Part shown: positions 25,294 to 35,200 of the stretch, piece after piece | Position numbering within the stretch: the first letter of the stretch is position 1 | Layout: each line of letters opens with the position of its first letter | Assembly: GCA_003241215.1 (NCBI GenBank) | Contig: QFOL01000007.1 | Span: 1 to 40,641 of the forward strand | DNA: 40,641 bases | From: Agrobacterium fabrum | Lineage (GTDB): Bacteria; Pseudomonadota; Alphaproteobacteria; Rhizobiales; Rhizobiaceae | Direction of reading: 5' to 3' | Position numbers and translations under genes: made by a program | The notes under the pieces: model-generated | Seen by the model: only the letters and a program-made list of their open reading frames with translations | Database searches by the model: none | What the model was told of the DNA's origin: nothing

Positions 25294-26049
25294 TCAAAGC
25301 CCTGTCACGCCGTCCCAGATCAGCTTCACCGCCACCAGCGCCACGGACACATAGGTCAGCGGATAAAAGATCGAGGCGCGCATGTGGCGCACCGTCCAGG
25401 CGCCAAGCCATGTGGAGACGATCGCCAGCGGCACCATCAGGGCGGCGCGGCCGAGATTTTGCGCGCCGAAACCGCCGAGAGCCGCGTAGGGCACGAGTTT
25501 CAGCACATTGGTGATGGCAAAGAACATCACATTGGTGCCGGTAAAGACCTTCGGGTCCATGCGAAGCGGCAGCAGGTAGACCTGCAGCGGCGGCGCGCCG
25601 GCATGGGCAACGAAGCTGGTGTAACCCGCAAGCAGGCTCCAGAACCGCCCGGCCATCGGCCGCTCCTTCGCGGCCATCACCCGAACGCCTCTCGAAAGAA
25701 CCACGCGCAGCACGAACACGGCAGAAACCAGGCCGACGATAAGGCGCACCACGGCATCCGAGGTGATCTCGGCGGTCATCCATCCGAGCCCGATGCCAAC
25801 GACGGCCGCCGGCAGAAGCTGTCGCATGATCCGCCAGTCGACCCAGTTGCGCCATGCCGCCACCCCGACCATGTCCATGACCACCAGAATGGGCAACAGG
25901 ATGGCCGCTGCCGTGACCGGCGACATCACCAACGCCATCAGCGGCACGCCGAGCAGGCTCATGCCGCCGAGCCCGCCCTTGGAAAGCCCGACCAGCACGA
26001 CGGCGAGCACGGTGACGCCCAGTTCCAGAGGAGAGTTGAAAAGGCTCAA
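25294..26049 (-). CDS. TSUP-family (TauE/SafE) permease
   Basis: A 251-residue membrane protein with about eight hydrophobic segments and two family repeats (VLVGLSKGGLGGMSLLGVP; TSFVAHAGAPPLQVY), diagnostic of TauE/SafE exporters of sulfite, sulfonates or organic acids. The start is a TTG at 26049 with AGGAG six bases upstream. It is 57 bp downstream of the ABC permease gene and so is probably the last gene of the transporter operon. It converges with the regulator gene with only a 10-bp gap, leaving no room for a terminator. Its presence in an inositol-type locus is unusual; it could export an acid by-product. Confidence 0.9.
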   Translation of the reverse strand: MSLFNSPLELGVTVLAVVLVGLSKGGLGGMSLLGVPLMALVMSPVTAAAILLPILVVMDMVGVAAWRNWVDWRIMRQLLPAAVVGIGLGWMTAEITSDAVVRLIVGLVSAVFVLRVVLSRGVRVMAAKERPMAGRFWSLLAGYTSFVAHAGAPPLQVYLLPLRMDPKVFTGTNVMFFAITNVLKLVPYAALGGFGAQNLGRAALMVPLAIVSTWLGAWTVRHMRASIFYPLTYVSVALVAVKLIWDGVTGL

Positions 26050-26106
26050 GTATATCTCCTCGGCATCGCCGCCGGCACCCCCTTCGGGGCACCGCGCGCA
26101 TGGATA

Positions 26107-27120
26107 TCAGCCCTTCCGGAGCCGGGCTTTTTGACGGTAGACATCAGCAACGACCGCGCTGACGATGATCAGTCCCTTGACGATCTCCTGATAATAAGCA
26201 TCCACGCGCAGGAATGTGAAGCCGGACATCATCAGGCCGAGGATCACCGTGCCGATGACGGTGCCGAAAATGCGGCCCCGGCCGCCCGAGAGCGAAGTAC
26301 CGCCGATGACCGCCGCGGCGATGGCGTCCAGTTCGTACATCATGCCCATGCCGGCCTGCGCCGTTTCCGCGCGGGCGGCGGTGACGATGCCGGCGAGGCC
26401 TGCGAGCAGGCCGGCAATGGCATAGACCTTGACCAGATGCAGCTGGACATTGATGCCGGACACCCGGGCCGCCTGCATGTTCGCGCCGATCGCATAGGTG
26501 AACTTGCCATAGCGTGTATAACGCAGGGCAATGTGGAAGGTGACGGCGACAAGCAGGAAAATGACGACCGGCCATGCGCCCGAGCCGATCGAGGCGAAGC
26601 TTTCGGTCGGAAAGGAGATCGGCTGGCCCTTCGTATACCACTTGGCGATGCCGCGTGCGGTGACCATCATGCCGAGCGTGGCGATGAAGGGCGGTATTCC
26701 CGTGACCGCGATGAGCGTGCCGTTGACGATGCCGGCGATCAGGCCGAGACCGAGGCCGACGGCCAGCGGCACCACCACGGGCATATCGGTCAGCGCCGGA
26801 TAGATCGCCCTGGCAAAATCGCTGCTCTGGGCAAAACTCATGGCGATCATGGCCGTCATCGCCACCACCGACCCCGAACTGAGATCGATGCCGCCGGTGA
26901 TGATGACCTGGGTGACACCGACGGCGATGATGCCGACGACGGAGACCTGCAGGATCATGATCGTCAGGCGCTGCGGGTTGGCGAGAAAACTCTGCCCCTG
27001 CACGAACCATCCGAGCAGTTCGAAGACCAGGGCGACGCCGATCAGCACGGTCAGAATGTTCAGCTCCTGCGGCAGCTTTCGTCTTTTCGTTTCGACCGGC
27101 TCGGTCTGTACGCTATCCAT
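26107..27120 (-). CDS. Sugar/inositol ABC transporter permease (RbsC family)
   Basis: A 337-residue membrane subunit with the BPD_transp_2 pattern: ITGGIDLSSGSVVAMTAMIA, GIPPFIATLGMMVTARGIAKWY, then GLLAGLAGIVTAAR and the coupling-loop stretch AIAAAVIGGTSLSGGRG. ATG at 27120 has GGGGAGGAAA upstream; the longer frame adds 27 basic residues antisense to the ATPase gene and is rejected. Two copies would form the channel with the ATPase encoded just upstream. Resembles the permease of the Caulobacter and rhizobial inositol importers. Confidence 0.93.
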   Translation of the reverse strand: MDSVQTEPVETKRRKLPQELNILTVLIGVALVFELLGWFVQGQSFLANPQRLTIMILQVSVVGIIAVGVTQVIITGGIDLSSGSVVAMTAMIAMSFAQSSDFARAIYPALTDMPVVVPLAVGLGLGLIAGIVNGTLIAVTGIPPFIATLGMMVTARGIAKWYTKGQPISFPTESFASIGSGAWPVVIFLLVAVTFHIALRYTRYGKFTYAIGANMQAARVSGINVQLHLVKVYAIAGLLAGLAGIVTAARAETAQAGMGMMYELDAIAAAVIGGTSLSGGRGRIFGTVIGTVILGLMMSGFTFLRVDAYYQEIVKGLIIVSAVVADVYRQKARLRKG

Positions 27121-27154
27121 AATTTTTCCTCCCCGGCGTTTCCGCCGTTGCGGC

Positions 27155-28690
27155 CTAGCGGGCCGCCAGTTCCATGATTTTGACTTGGTCCGCTTCGGCA
27201 CGGTCGAGAATCCCGGTCATGTGCCCCTCATGCATCACGAGGATCCGGTCCGACATGCCGAGGACCTCCGGCAGCTCCGAAGAGATCATGATGACGGCGA
27301 CGCCCTCCTTCGCCAGATTGGAAATCAGCCGGTGGATTTCCGCCTTGGCGCCCACATCGATGCCGCGTGTCGGCTCATCCAGAATAAGGATCGCAGGTTT
27401 CGTCAAAAGCCAGCGGGCGATCAGCACCTTCTGCTGGTTGCCGCCGGACAGGTTTTCGATACGCTCCTCGAGATCGGGCGTCTTGATGCGCAGCGCCTTC
27501 TTCATGTCATTGCACAGCACCGTCAGCCCGCGCTCATCGACACAACCCATCGTTACGTGGCCATTCCGGAGGGCTGCGATCTGCATGTTTTCGAGAATAG
27601 AAAGCGGCAGAAAACAGCCGGTTGCCTTGCGGTCTTCGGTCAGCAGCGCCATGCCCTCGCGCATCGCATCCGTCGGCGAACGGATCGTGACCGGAGCGCC
27701 GTTGATGCGAATTTCCCCCTCGCTTGCCGGCGCCACCCCGAAAATCGCCTCGGCGACGTTGGAACGGCCTGAGCCTACCAGCCCCGCAAGGCCGAGGATT
27801 TCGCCGCGATGCAGATCGAAGGAAATATCCCGGAAAACCCCTGGCAGACCGAGATCACGGACCTCGAGAACCACGTCGCCGATCGATGCCTCCTGCTTGG
27901 GAAACATGTTGGTGATCTCGCGGCCGACCATCATTCTGATGATGTCATCGCGCGTGACATCGCTGCTCGCATGGGTTCCGACATATCGCCCGTCGCGGAA
28001 CACCGAAAACTCGTCGGCGATCTCGAACAGCTCGTTCATCTTGTGGGTGATGTAGACGATGCCGATATTGCGGGACCGCAGGTCGCGGATGATATCGAAG
28101 AGATGCGCGACCTCTGATTCCGTCAGGGCCGATGTCGGCTCATCCATGATCAGCACACTGGACTGGTAACTGACGGCCTTGGCGATTTCGACCATCTGCC
28201 GCTGCGCCACCGTCAGCGTGCTGACCTCCGCCGCCGGATCGATATTGATCTTCAGCTGGTTAAACAGCGCCTGCGTATCGGCAAGCATTTTTGCATGGTC
28301 TATCAGGCCCAGACGGTTTTTCGGCTCGCGGCGGATCCAGATGTTCTCCGCCACGGTCATCCAGTCCATCAGCGCCAGTTCCTGATGGATCATGGCGATG
28401 CCGCGCTCCAGCGCATCGCGCGGACTTTTGAGGCGGACATCCTCTCCCCGCAGCCTGACGGTGCCGGCATCCGGGCTGTAGATACCGGCGATGATCTTCA
28501 TGAGCGTCGACTTGCCGGCGCCATTTTCGCCCATCAGCGCGTGCACGGAACCGGAGCGCAGGCGGAACTGCACATCATCCAGCGCAACGACTCCCGGAAA
28601 TTCCTTCCGCACCCCCTCGATTTCGAGAAGATAAGGTCCGATGGTCTGCTTGAAGCGCTCGATCGCCTCTAAGGTGGTCGTGGAAATCAT
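27155..28690 (-). CDS. Sugar/inositol ABC transporter ATPase, tandem domains
   Basis: A 511-residue protein with two fused nucleotide-binding domains (RbsA/MglA type). First domain: Walker [10 protein letters not shown], degenerate signature [13 protein letters not shown], Walker [12 protein letters not shown]. Second domain: GLVGSGRSN in place of a standard Walker A, signature [15 protein letters not shown], and [18 protein letters not shown]. This pattern is normal for sugar importers of this family, where the second site is partly degenerate. ATG at 28690 has AAGGA about ten bases upstream. Lies between the binding protein and permease genes and powers import. Confidence 0.95.
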   Translation of the reverse strand: MISTTTLEAIERFKQTIGPYLLEIEGVRKEFPGVVALDDVQFRLRSGSVHALMGENGAGKSTLMKIIAGIYSPDAGTVRLRGEDVRLKSPRDALERGIAMIHQELALMDWMTVAENIWIRREPKNRLGLIDHAKMLADTQALFNQLKINIDPAAEVSTLTVAQRQMVEIAKAVSYQSSVLIMDEPTSALTESEVAHLFDIIRDLRSRNIGIVYITHKMNELFEIADEFSVFRDGRYVGTHASSDVTRDDIIRMMVGREITNMFPKQEASIGDVVLEVRDLGLPGVFRDISFDLHRGEILGLAGLVGSGRSNVAEAIFGVAPASEGEIRINGAPVTIRSPTDAMREGMALLTEDRKATGCFLPLSILENMQIAALRNGHVTMGCVDERGLTVLCNDMKKALRIKTPDLEERIENLSGGNQQKVLIARWLLTKPAILILDEPTRGIDVGAKAEIHRLISNLAKEGVAVIMISSELPEVLGMSDRILVMHEGHMTGILDRAEADQVKIMELAAR

Positions 28691-28710
28691 ATCTCACCCG
28701 TCCTTTATCC

Positions 28711-28768
28711 GGCCGCCGGCCGGGCCATGATTTGCAGCGCCGGCGACCGGGACAAGGCCCCGGCCGCC
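28711..28768 (-). other. GC-rich imperfect stem-loop between binding-protein and ATPase genes
   Basis: GGCCGGGCC at 28718-28726 can pair with GGCCCCGGCC at 28756-28765 with one bulge. Such hairpins often stabilise the binding-protein part of ABC importer mRNAs. Weak evidence, shown by base pairing only. Confidence 0.35.
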
Positions 28769-28777
28769 AGCCGCAAA

Positions 28778-29707
28778 TCAGTTGCTGGACTTGTATTGAG
28801 CGACATTGGCGGGGGTAACGAGCTCGAAGGGCACATCCACCTTCTGCTCGAATTTTTCGCCACGCGCGATTTTGAGGACGGTCTCGAGAGAGCCTTCGCC
28901 CTGCCCCTTGGCGGACTGGTAGACCGTGACGTCGAGGTCGCCCGCTTCCATGGCCGCCAGCGCGTCCTGCGTTGCGTCAACACCCGCGACAATGACATCC
29001 TTCATGCCGACACCGGAGGATTTCAGCGCCTGGATCGCGCCGAGCGCCATCTCGTCATTGTTTCCAAGCACGATGGTCGGTTTCATTCCCGATGTGATCC
29101 AGTTGGTCATCAGGTCCATGGCCGGGGTGCGCATCCAGTTAGCGGTCTGCGCGTCCAGCAGCTTGATGTTTTTGCAGGCATCGCTTTTGAGGACACGTTC
29201 GGCTGCCGCCGTGCGGCCACGCTGACCGGTGGTGCCGAGCTGGCCCATGAGAATGACGGCATCGCCCTTGCCGGCGGCAAGCTTGCAGACCTCGGTCGCC
29301 TGCAATTCACCGGCCTGCTCCTCATTGGAGCCGACCCATGCCTGCTTTTCCGGGAATTTTTCCATATTGGCCGGCAGCATGTTCACGAAAACCAGCGGAA
29401 TGCCCGCCTGATCGGCGATCTTCGACATGGCCTTGCCGGAATCCGCATCCACCAGCATGGTGATGATGCCGTCGACACCGGCGGCAACGAAATTTTCGAT
29501 CTGCGACTGCTGCCGGGCAATATCGCCCTGCGCATCTTCCATCTGGACTTCGACGCCGAGGTCCTTGGCGTGGCGCTGGATATTGTGACGCAACACGGTC
29601 AGGTAGTTATCATCGAAGAGCGACATTGCCACGCCGATCTTCTCGGCATGGGCAGCGCTTGCCATCAGGGCGCAGAATGCGGTTGTGACTGCGATTTTCT
29701 TGATCAC
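28778..29707 (-). CDS. Periplasmic sugar/inositol-binding protein of the ABC importer
   Basis: A 309-residue type I periplasmic binding protein with a Sec signal peptide (about residues 1-21, ending AAHA before EKIGVAMSL). The start is a GTG at 29707 with GAGGAG upstream; the longer frame begins at 29818 but has no signal-like start. Family features are GVAMSLFDDNYLT, GDIARQQSQIENFVAAGVDGII, GNNDEMALGAIQAL and VIVAGVDATQDAL. Resembles IbpA/MocB/IntA-type inositol or rhizopine binders. First gene of the transporter operon, with a 250-base leader and an RpiR-type operator at the promoter. Binds the substrate imported for the two divergent catabolic operons. Confidence 0.92.
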   Translation of the reverse strand: MIKKIAVTTAFCALMASAAHAEKIGVAMSLFDDNYLTVLRHNIQRHAKDLGVEVQMEDAQGDIARQQSQIENFVAAGVDGIITMLVDADSGKAMSKIADQAGIPLVFVNMLPANMEKFPEKQAWVGSNEEQAGELQATEVCKLAAGKGDAVILMGQLGTTGQRGRTAAAERVLKSDACKNIKLLDAQTANWMRTPAMDLMTNWITSGMKPTIVLGNNDEMALGAIQALKSSGVGMKDVIVAGVDATQDALAAMEAGDLDVTVYQSAKGQGEGSLETVLKIARGEKFEQKVDVPFELVTPANVAQYKSSN

Positions 29708-29960
29708 GAGATTTTCTCCTCCTCTTTTCCCCGCACGTACGAATGTGTGCGACCACGCAAACCGGGCTCCCGGCCATCTCCAGGGCATGACTTCGCCTTG
29801 ACGGATGCAGCAGCACAATCCGCCTCAAGCGAGGTCATGTCCTTTCGATCAGCCGAAACGGCAGCACTGTTTGCGCGCAGCTTGAGTGCCGCGCTCGTCT
29901 CTCCCATGCGGCCGGCATTTTCCGGCTGCAGTTTCAACATAACGGGATGAAACAGGATTC

Positions 29961-29986
29961 GCAACAAAAATTGCAGAATTTTTATA
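29961..29986 (-). promoter_or_regulatory. Transporter promoter with RpiR-type operator
   Basis: GCAACAAAAATTGC at 29961-29974 fits GCAA-N6-TTGC. TATAAA at 29981-29986 on the minus strand looks like a -10 box seven bases upstream of it, so the operator would cover the transcription start. A matching -35 is not clear. Confidence 0.65.
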
Positions 29987-30102
29987 CAGCAATAAAATTT
30001 CCAAAATTCTATTCGCAGACCTGGGGCCATCATCCGCCCGGAAGATGGGCGAAGGGTTGCCAGGACCAGGATGCCTACGGCTTCGCGGGCCGCACCGTGC
30101 GA

Positions 30103-30163
30103 CTAGAGCGTTATCGCATTTCCGGACGGAAAACCGGGAGCCACTTCTTCTTGAAATGCTCCA
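30103..30163. repeat. Rhizobial intergenic palindromic repeat (RIME-like)
   Basis: About 60 bp starting CTAGAGCGTTATCGCATTTC and ending GAAATGCTCC, with an inner TTCCG-GA-CGGAA hairpin. It matches, from memory, the common repeat of Rhizobium and Agrobacterium genomes that ends in GAGCATTTC. It marks the border between the accessory-looking and housekeeping halves of the window. Confidence 0.65.
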
Positions 30164-30215
30164 TGTTCCTTTTGAGGAAGAACCGATGAAAGCGGCGCCG
30201 GCATGCCGCAAAAAC

Positions 30216-32297
30216 TCACTCGACGAAAACCCGCACGCTCGAAGCGCGGCCATCGGCATCGATCACCGTGAGGGTGGAAAACCCCTGCCCTTCCGGTCGC
30301 CACTCGCTGTTGCGGCGATGGGAAGCGTCCGGCAGAGGCCGGCCATTGGCGAGCCAGCGGAACGGCGCCCGTCCACCCTGCAGCTTCAGCACCAGCGGTG
30401 AAATGCCCGACTGGCCGCCGGAAAGCTCCACCCGCGCGCCCTCAGGTGGGTAAACGATGCGGGGAGCGCTTTCCCGTCTCGACGCCGAAAGCAGGCCGCT
30501 GGCCGTTGTGGCGAAACGCCGCTGGTTGGCGGGAAGGTCGCTCACCGCGATACGCGCAATACCGGAGGGCGCGGCCGGCATCGGCGTGATCGCCACGCCG
30601 GATTTTGCGAAAGCCTCAAACAGGATCGGGGCCGCTGTCGCATAACCGGCAATGCCCGGCACCGCGCCATTATCGGCCCGGCCGACCCAGACACCGATGA
30701 CGTGCCGCCCGTCATACCCAACCGACCAGGCATCGCGATAACCATAGCTGGTGCCGGTCTTGTAGGCGATGCCACGCTGCTTCATGCCGAGCGGCGGCAG
30801 CACGCCGGAGAGGATATCCGACACATTCCAGATCGCCGCATCGGAAAACAGCCGGTCGCCATCCAGCCGTTCCGGGGCCGAGCGGATGCCGTCTCCGAGC
30901 CGTACGGGATCGCCCCCACCGGCAAGCCCGGCATAAAGCTGCACCAGATCGACCAGAGAAATGCCTGCGCCTCCCAATGCGATGGCAAGCCCCGGCGCTT
31001 CGTTGGCGGGAAGCACGAGCCGGACGCCCGCCCGCCGGAACCGCACCATCAGCGCCGATGGGCTGACCGCATCGAGCAGCTTGACGGCGGGCACGTTGAG
31101 CGACAGTTGCAGCGCCTGCCTGATGCTGACATCACCCTGATAATGCATGTCGAAATTGCGTGGCCGGTAACCGGAAAAGTCGGCCGGGCGATCCTCGATG
31201 ATGGTTTCCTGCCCGACAAGACCGTCTTCGAAGGCAAGACCATAGATAAACGGCTTGAGGGTGGAACCCGGCGAGCGAACGGCCCGGCTCATCTCCACGA
31301 AACCACGCCTTGCCATATCGAGATAATCCGCCGAACCGACTTCAGCGAGAATATCCCCGGTCTGCGCATCGGCCATGACGATGGCGACGGAGACCTTCTC
31401 GCCCAACTTTTCCGCCGCGTGGCGGGCGACAGCTTCCATTTCCCGCTGGGTCGACAGCTTCAGCGTGGAGCGCACGTCGGTAACATTTGGAAACTTCGCG
31501 CGTGCGGCGACGGCCATGTGCGGCGCATAGGACGGAAGATCTCGCCGGTTGGAGGGCACATCCGCAAGCGCCGCCCGTTCCGCCTCCCCTTCACCCACCA
31601 CCCGCTCGACGGCAAGCCGTTGCAAGACGCGCTCCCGCGCCTGCTTCGCCGCCTCCGGAAAACGATCCGGACGACGTTTTTCCGGCAATTGCGGCAGCGC
31701 CACCAGAAGGGCCGCCTCCGCCGTGTCGAGCCGGCCCGGCTCCTTGCCGAACCAGGCGAGGCTTGCGGCTCTGACGCCTTCGAGATTGCCGCCATAGGGC
31801 GCGATATTCAGATAGAGATCGAGGATATCAGCCTTGCTTAGCCTTCTTTCGATCTGGAGCGCACGCACGGCCTGCAGTAGTTTTGCCGAAAACGACCGGT
31901 CGGCGCGCGGCTCGATCAGTCGCGCCACCTGCATGGACAACGTCGATGCGCCGGAAACGATCCGACCGTTGCTGGCCAATTGCCAGGCGGAGCGCAAAAG
32001 CGCCCAGGGATCGACCCCGCGATGATCGTAAAAGCGCTGGTCCTCATAAGCGACCAGCATGCGCAGGAACTGCGGATCGACCTCGGCCGCCTTGGTTTTC
32101 AGCCGCCAGCGGCCATCCGCTGTCGAAAAGGCGCGCAGCAGCCGGCCGTCGCGATCCAGCACCTCGAAGGATCGTTGCCGCGCAGCCTCAAGCGGCGGCG
32201 GATAGGCCTTGTCCAGCGCATCGAGACCGAAGGCCGCGCCGCCCAAAAGCAACGCGGCCGTCATGATGCCAGCGATGATTGCCTTTTTCCGGCTCAT
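30216..32297 (-). CDS. pbpC: Penicillin-binding protein 1C
   Basis: A 693-residue bifunctional peptidoglycan synthase anchored by an N-terminal membrane helix (about residues 7-25). The glycosyltransferase GT51 domain has Glu85 in AYEDQRFYDHRGVD and GASTLSMQVARL. The transpeptidase domain has S345-T-L-K348 in SPGSTLKP, SLN (399-401) and KTG (513-515). The C-terminal BiPBP_C domain starts at about residue 600. Length and order match PbpC. Its ATG overlaps the stop of the macroglobulin gene (ATGA), a typical pairing in which the macroglobulin is thought to guard the periplasm when PbpC repairs the wall. A weak hairpin follows its stop. Confidence 0.96.
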   Translation of the reverse strand: MSRKKAIIAGIMTAALLLGGAAFGLDALDKAYPPPLEAARQRSFEVLDRDGRLLRAFSTADGRWRLKTKAAEVDPQFLRMLVAYEDQRFYDHRGVDPWALLRSAWQLASNGRIVSGASTLSMQVARLIEPRADRSFSAKLLQAVRALQIERRLSKADILDLYLNIAPYGGNLEGVRAASLAWFGKEPGRLDTAEAALLVALPQLPEKRRPDRFPEAAKQARERVLQRLAVERVVGEGEAERAALADVPSNRRDLPSYAPHMAVAARAKFPNVTDVRSTLKLSTQREMEAVARHAAEKLGEKVSVAIVMADAQTGDILAEVGSADYLDMARRGFVEMSRAVRSPGSTLKPFIYGLAFEDGLVGQETIIEDRPADFSGYRPRNFDMHYQGDVSIRQALQLSLNVPAVKLLDAVSPSALMVRFRRAGVRLVLPANEAPGLAIALGGAGISLVDLVQLYAGLAGGGDPVRLGDGIRSAPERLDGDRLFSDAAIWNVSDILSGVLPPLGMKQRGIAYKTGTSYGYRDAWSVGYDGRHVIGVWVGRADNGAVPGIAGYATAAPILFEAFAKSGVAITPMPAAPSGIARIAVSDLPANQRRFATTASGLLSASRRESAPRIVYPPEGARVELSGGQSGISPLVLKLQGGRAPFRWLANGRPLPDASHRRNSEWRPEGQGFSTLTVIDADGRASSVRVFVE

Positions 32298-35200
32298 GGG
32301 GTTGCCGAGCGCACCTCCATGCGGCCGGTCGCCGTGCGGGCGGCAAATTGCGGCCGGTACATATCCTCGACCGAGGCTGCCGGATGATCATAGGTGCCGG
32401 GGGTAACTGCGCGGACGACATAGGCAAGCGCAATCTCCGAACTGTCGCCGGCCGAGCGGTCGAAGGCCGCCACAAAACGGTCGTAACGGAATTCCGTATG
32501 CGCGGCCTCGGTTTCCGGCAGCCAGTCGAAATTCGACAGTTCGGCCGAGTTGACGAGGCTCGGATTGTCGATTTCGAAACCGGAGGGCAGGAGATCCGTC
32601 ACCAGAATGCGCGACTGCCAGTTATTCTGCGGCGTGATGTTCAGCACCACCACATAACGCTCGTTTTGCGTAACCTCGCTCGGGTTCACCTCCTCGCCAT
32701 CCATGGAATAATAGGTGCGGGTGATGGTGAAGCCCTCGCCGCCGGCGGCAAGCGGCTGTGCCGGCGGCGCCACCGTGGTGACAACAGCCGTGACCGGATC
32801 AGCCGAAGCATTGGCGATCTTCAGCGGTGCGGCAAGCAGCTCATCGCCGCTCATCCGCTTGCCGAAACCACCGGTCTGCAAATCGCCGTTCACATCTAGA
32901 CGGATATCCTTGTCCTCGCCTTTCACGGCGCGGGCGGCCAGCAGCATCCATGCCTGTTCCTGGGTGCTGGTATAGGGCTTCTTTTCCCATTCCTTCGCCA
33001 CCGCACCGGCAAGCTGCGGCACGACGGCCGGAACCGGCCGGCTTTCCGCCGCAAGCGCCAGTGTCGCCGCACCGTCACGCAGCGCAGAGCCATAATCTGC
33101 CCGCGCAAGGCTGACATTGGTGGCGCGGCTTGCCATATCGAGCGAAGCGCCGAACACACTCTTCGAGCGGGCCTGATCGCCATAAAGCGAAAGGGCGGCG
33201 GCAACCTGCGCCTTGGCCAGCGGCGTCGGGAAATCGGCCAGCGCCGTGTCCGCGTAATATCTGAGATCGTTGATCGCCGCCTTGCGGTTGCGCGCCAGCA
33301 CATAAAGCGAATAGGCGATCTCGTTGCCGCGATCCTTGACATTGCTGTCATAGGAAAGACCGTTCTGCAGGTTGTTCAACGCCTGCACCATCGCTGCTTC
33401 GGGCACATCGTAATTCTGTTCGCGGGCGCGGGTCAGGAAGTCGCTGATATAGGCGTCCAGCCACAGATCGCCGTAACCCGGGGACCAGAGGCCGAAACTG
33501 CCCGAACTCGACTGGAAGGACAGCACGCGGTAGATCGCCTCCTGCACCCGCTTGCGGGTATCGGGGTCTTCGGCCATGCCGCTGTCCTTTGTCAGTTCCG
33601 AGACATAAAGCAGCGGCAAGGCACGGCTCGTCGTCTGTTCGGCGCAGCCGTAAGGATATTTGTCCAGCATCATCACCAGCGCCGGAATATCGAAAGCGGG
33701 CGAGCGCGTGACGTTGACCGCGACGGAGGAGCCGAGCAGCATGCTGTCGGCCAGAAGATCGCCATTGATCGTCAGGCTGCTGTTCGGCGCAATCTTGATT
33801 TCGCGTCGCGTCGTGACGGGCAGAACAGCCGGACGCACGGGAATATTCAAGACCTGCTCCAGCGAGACACCGGCGGCGTTGGACACCTTGATGGTGATTG
33901 CACCATTGCCGGGCTGTTCGCCCGTTAAAGGAACCGTCAGCGAAGATTTTCCGCCCTTTTGCAGCGCAAGGGTCTGCGACATCTCGCCCTGATCAACCGT
34001 CAAGGCCGTATTGCTGGTCACGTCCAGCCGGTAGTCGCCGGCCTCACCATCCGTATTGGCGATATCGAGCCGCAATTGCGAGACATCGCCGGGGGCGAGG
34101 AATTTCGGTGCGCTGGCCGTGACCACGACAGGATCGCGTATGACGGCATCGGAGACCGCATGGCCCACACCCGTTTTCGTCCAGGCCACCGCCATGATGC
34201 GCGCCGTGCCGTTGAACTGCGGAATATCGAAGCTCACCGTCGCCTTGCCGTTAGCGTCGAGTTCGACCGGACCGGCAAAGAAGGCCACCAGCTTTTCGGT
34301 GGGCGGGCTGCCCTGAAGGGCCGCCCCGCCGCCGTCACCGCCGGTGCGCAGCCGGCCAGTGGCGCCGAGCGAGCCGTCGATCAGTCGGCCATAGAGGTCG
34401 CGGATTTCCAGCCCCAGCCGACGCTGGCCGAAATACCATTCATCCGGTTTCGGCGGCTCATAGCGGGTGAGGTTCAGGATGCCGACATCCACGGCCGCAA
34501 CGATGGCATAGGCCTTTTCGCCGACACCAGCGCCGGCAACCGTGATCGGAATTTCAAGCGGCTGGCGCGGCAGCGTCTTCTGCGGTGCGCCGAGTGTGAT
34601 GGCAAGCTTGCGCTCGGCCGGATCGACGGCAAGCCATTTGATACCGATGGCGCGCATCGGCATGCGGCTTTCCTGCGCGTCGCCGGGTCGGAACAGCGTG
34701 GCGGTGACATAAGCGCCCGCACCCCATTCCTCGGTGACGGGAATGTCGATCTCGCCGCCATCCTCGCCGATCTCGGCATTCTGCACGGCAATCAGCTTTT
34801 CCGAGCCGGAAGTGACCATCAGTTCGCCGGCAAAACGTGAGGAAACCTTGAGTTTGGCCGTATCGCCGATCTTGTAGCTCTGTTTGTCGAGCGCGATTTC
34901 CAGCGCATCCGGCGTTTCCGTCGAGCTTGCCTCGACATAAAAACCGGCGTCGAATTCAACGCTGGAAACCGGCGCGCCGTTACCCGCGCCCTCCACTTCC
35001 AGCCGGTAGCGTCCCCAGGTGACGGGCACGGAAATCTCGCCGCCATTGGCATCGACCGAAAGCGTGCCCGCTTCCTGCTGTCTGGTATATTCCACCGGCT
35101 CATAACGCCAGGAATTGCCCTGACGATACCATTGATAGTTACGCTCGACCTTGATGAGCTTCCAGTTGAGGCCGCTCATCGCTTGTCTGGCGCCATCGGC

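Larger units (their letters stand above)
29708..30215. other. Gap between transporter operon and pbpC
   Basis: 508 bp. Holds the transporter promoter and operator (29961-29986), a rhizobial repeat (30103-30163) and a weak hairpin next to the pbpC stop: GCGGC at 30192-30196 pairs with GCCGC at 30205-30209. No gene seen; the short open frames here lack coding features. Confidence 0.6.

Noticed and set aside
25384..27177. 597-residue open frame opposite the TSUP and ABC permease genes
   Set aside because: Low-complexity His/Asp/Arg-rich translation, no start signal, and both genes on the other strand are clear; an antisense shadow of GC-rich coding sequence.
12985..29986. Rhizopine (moc) catabolic locus
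   Set aside because: The binding protein and TIM-barrel resemble MocB/MocC at family level, but no ferredoxin/oxygenase genes of the mocDEF kind are present.
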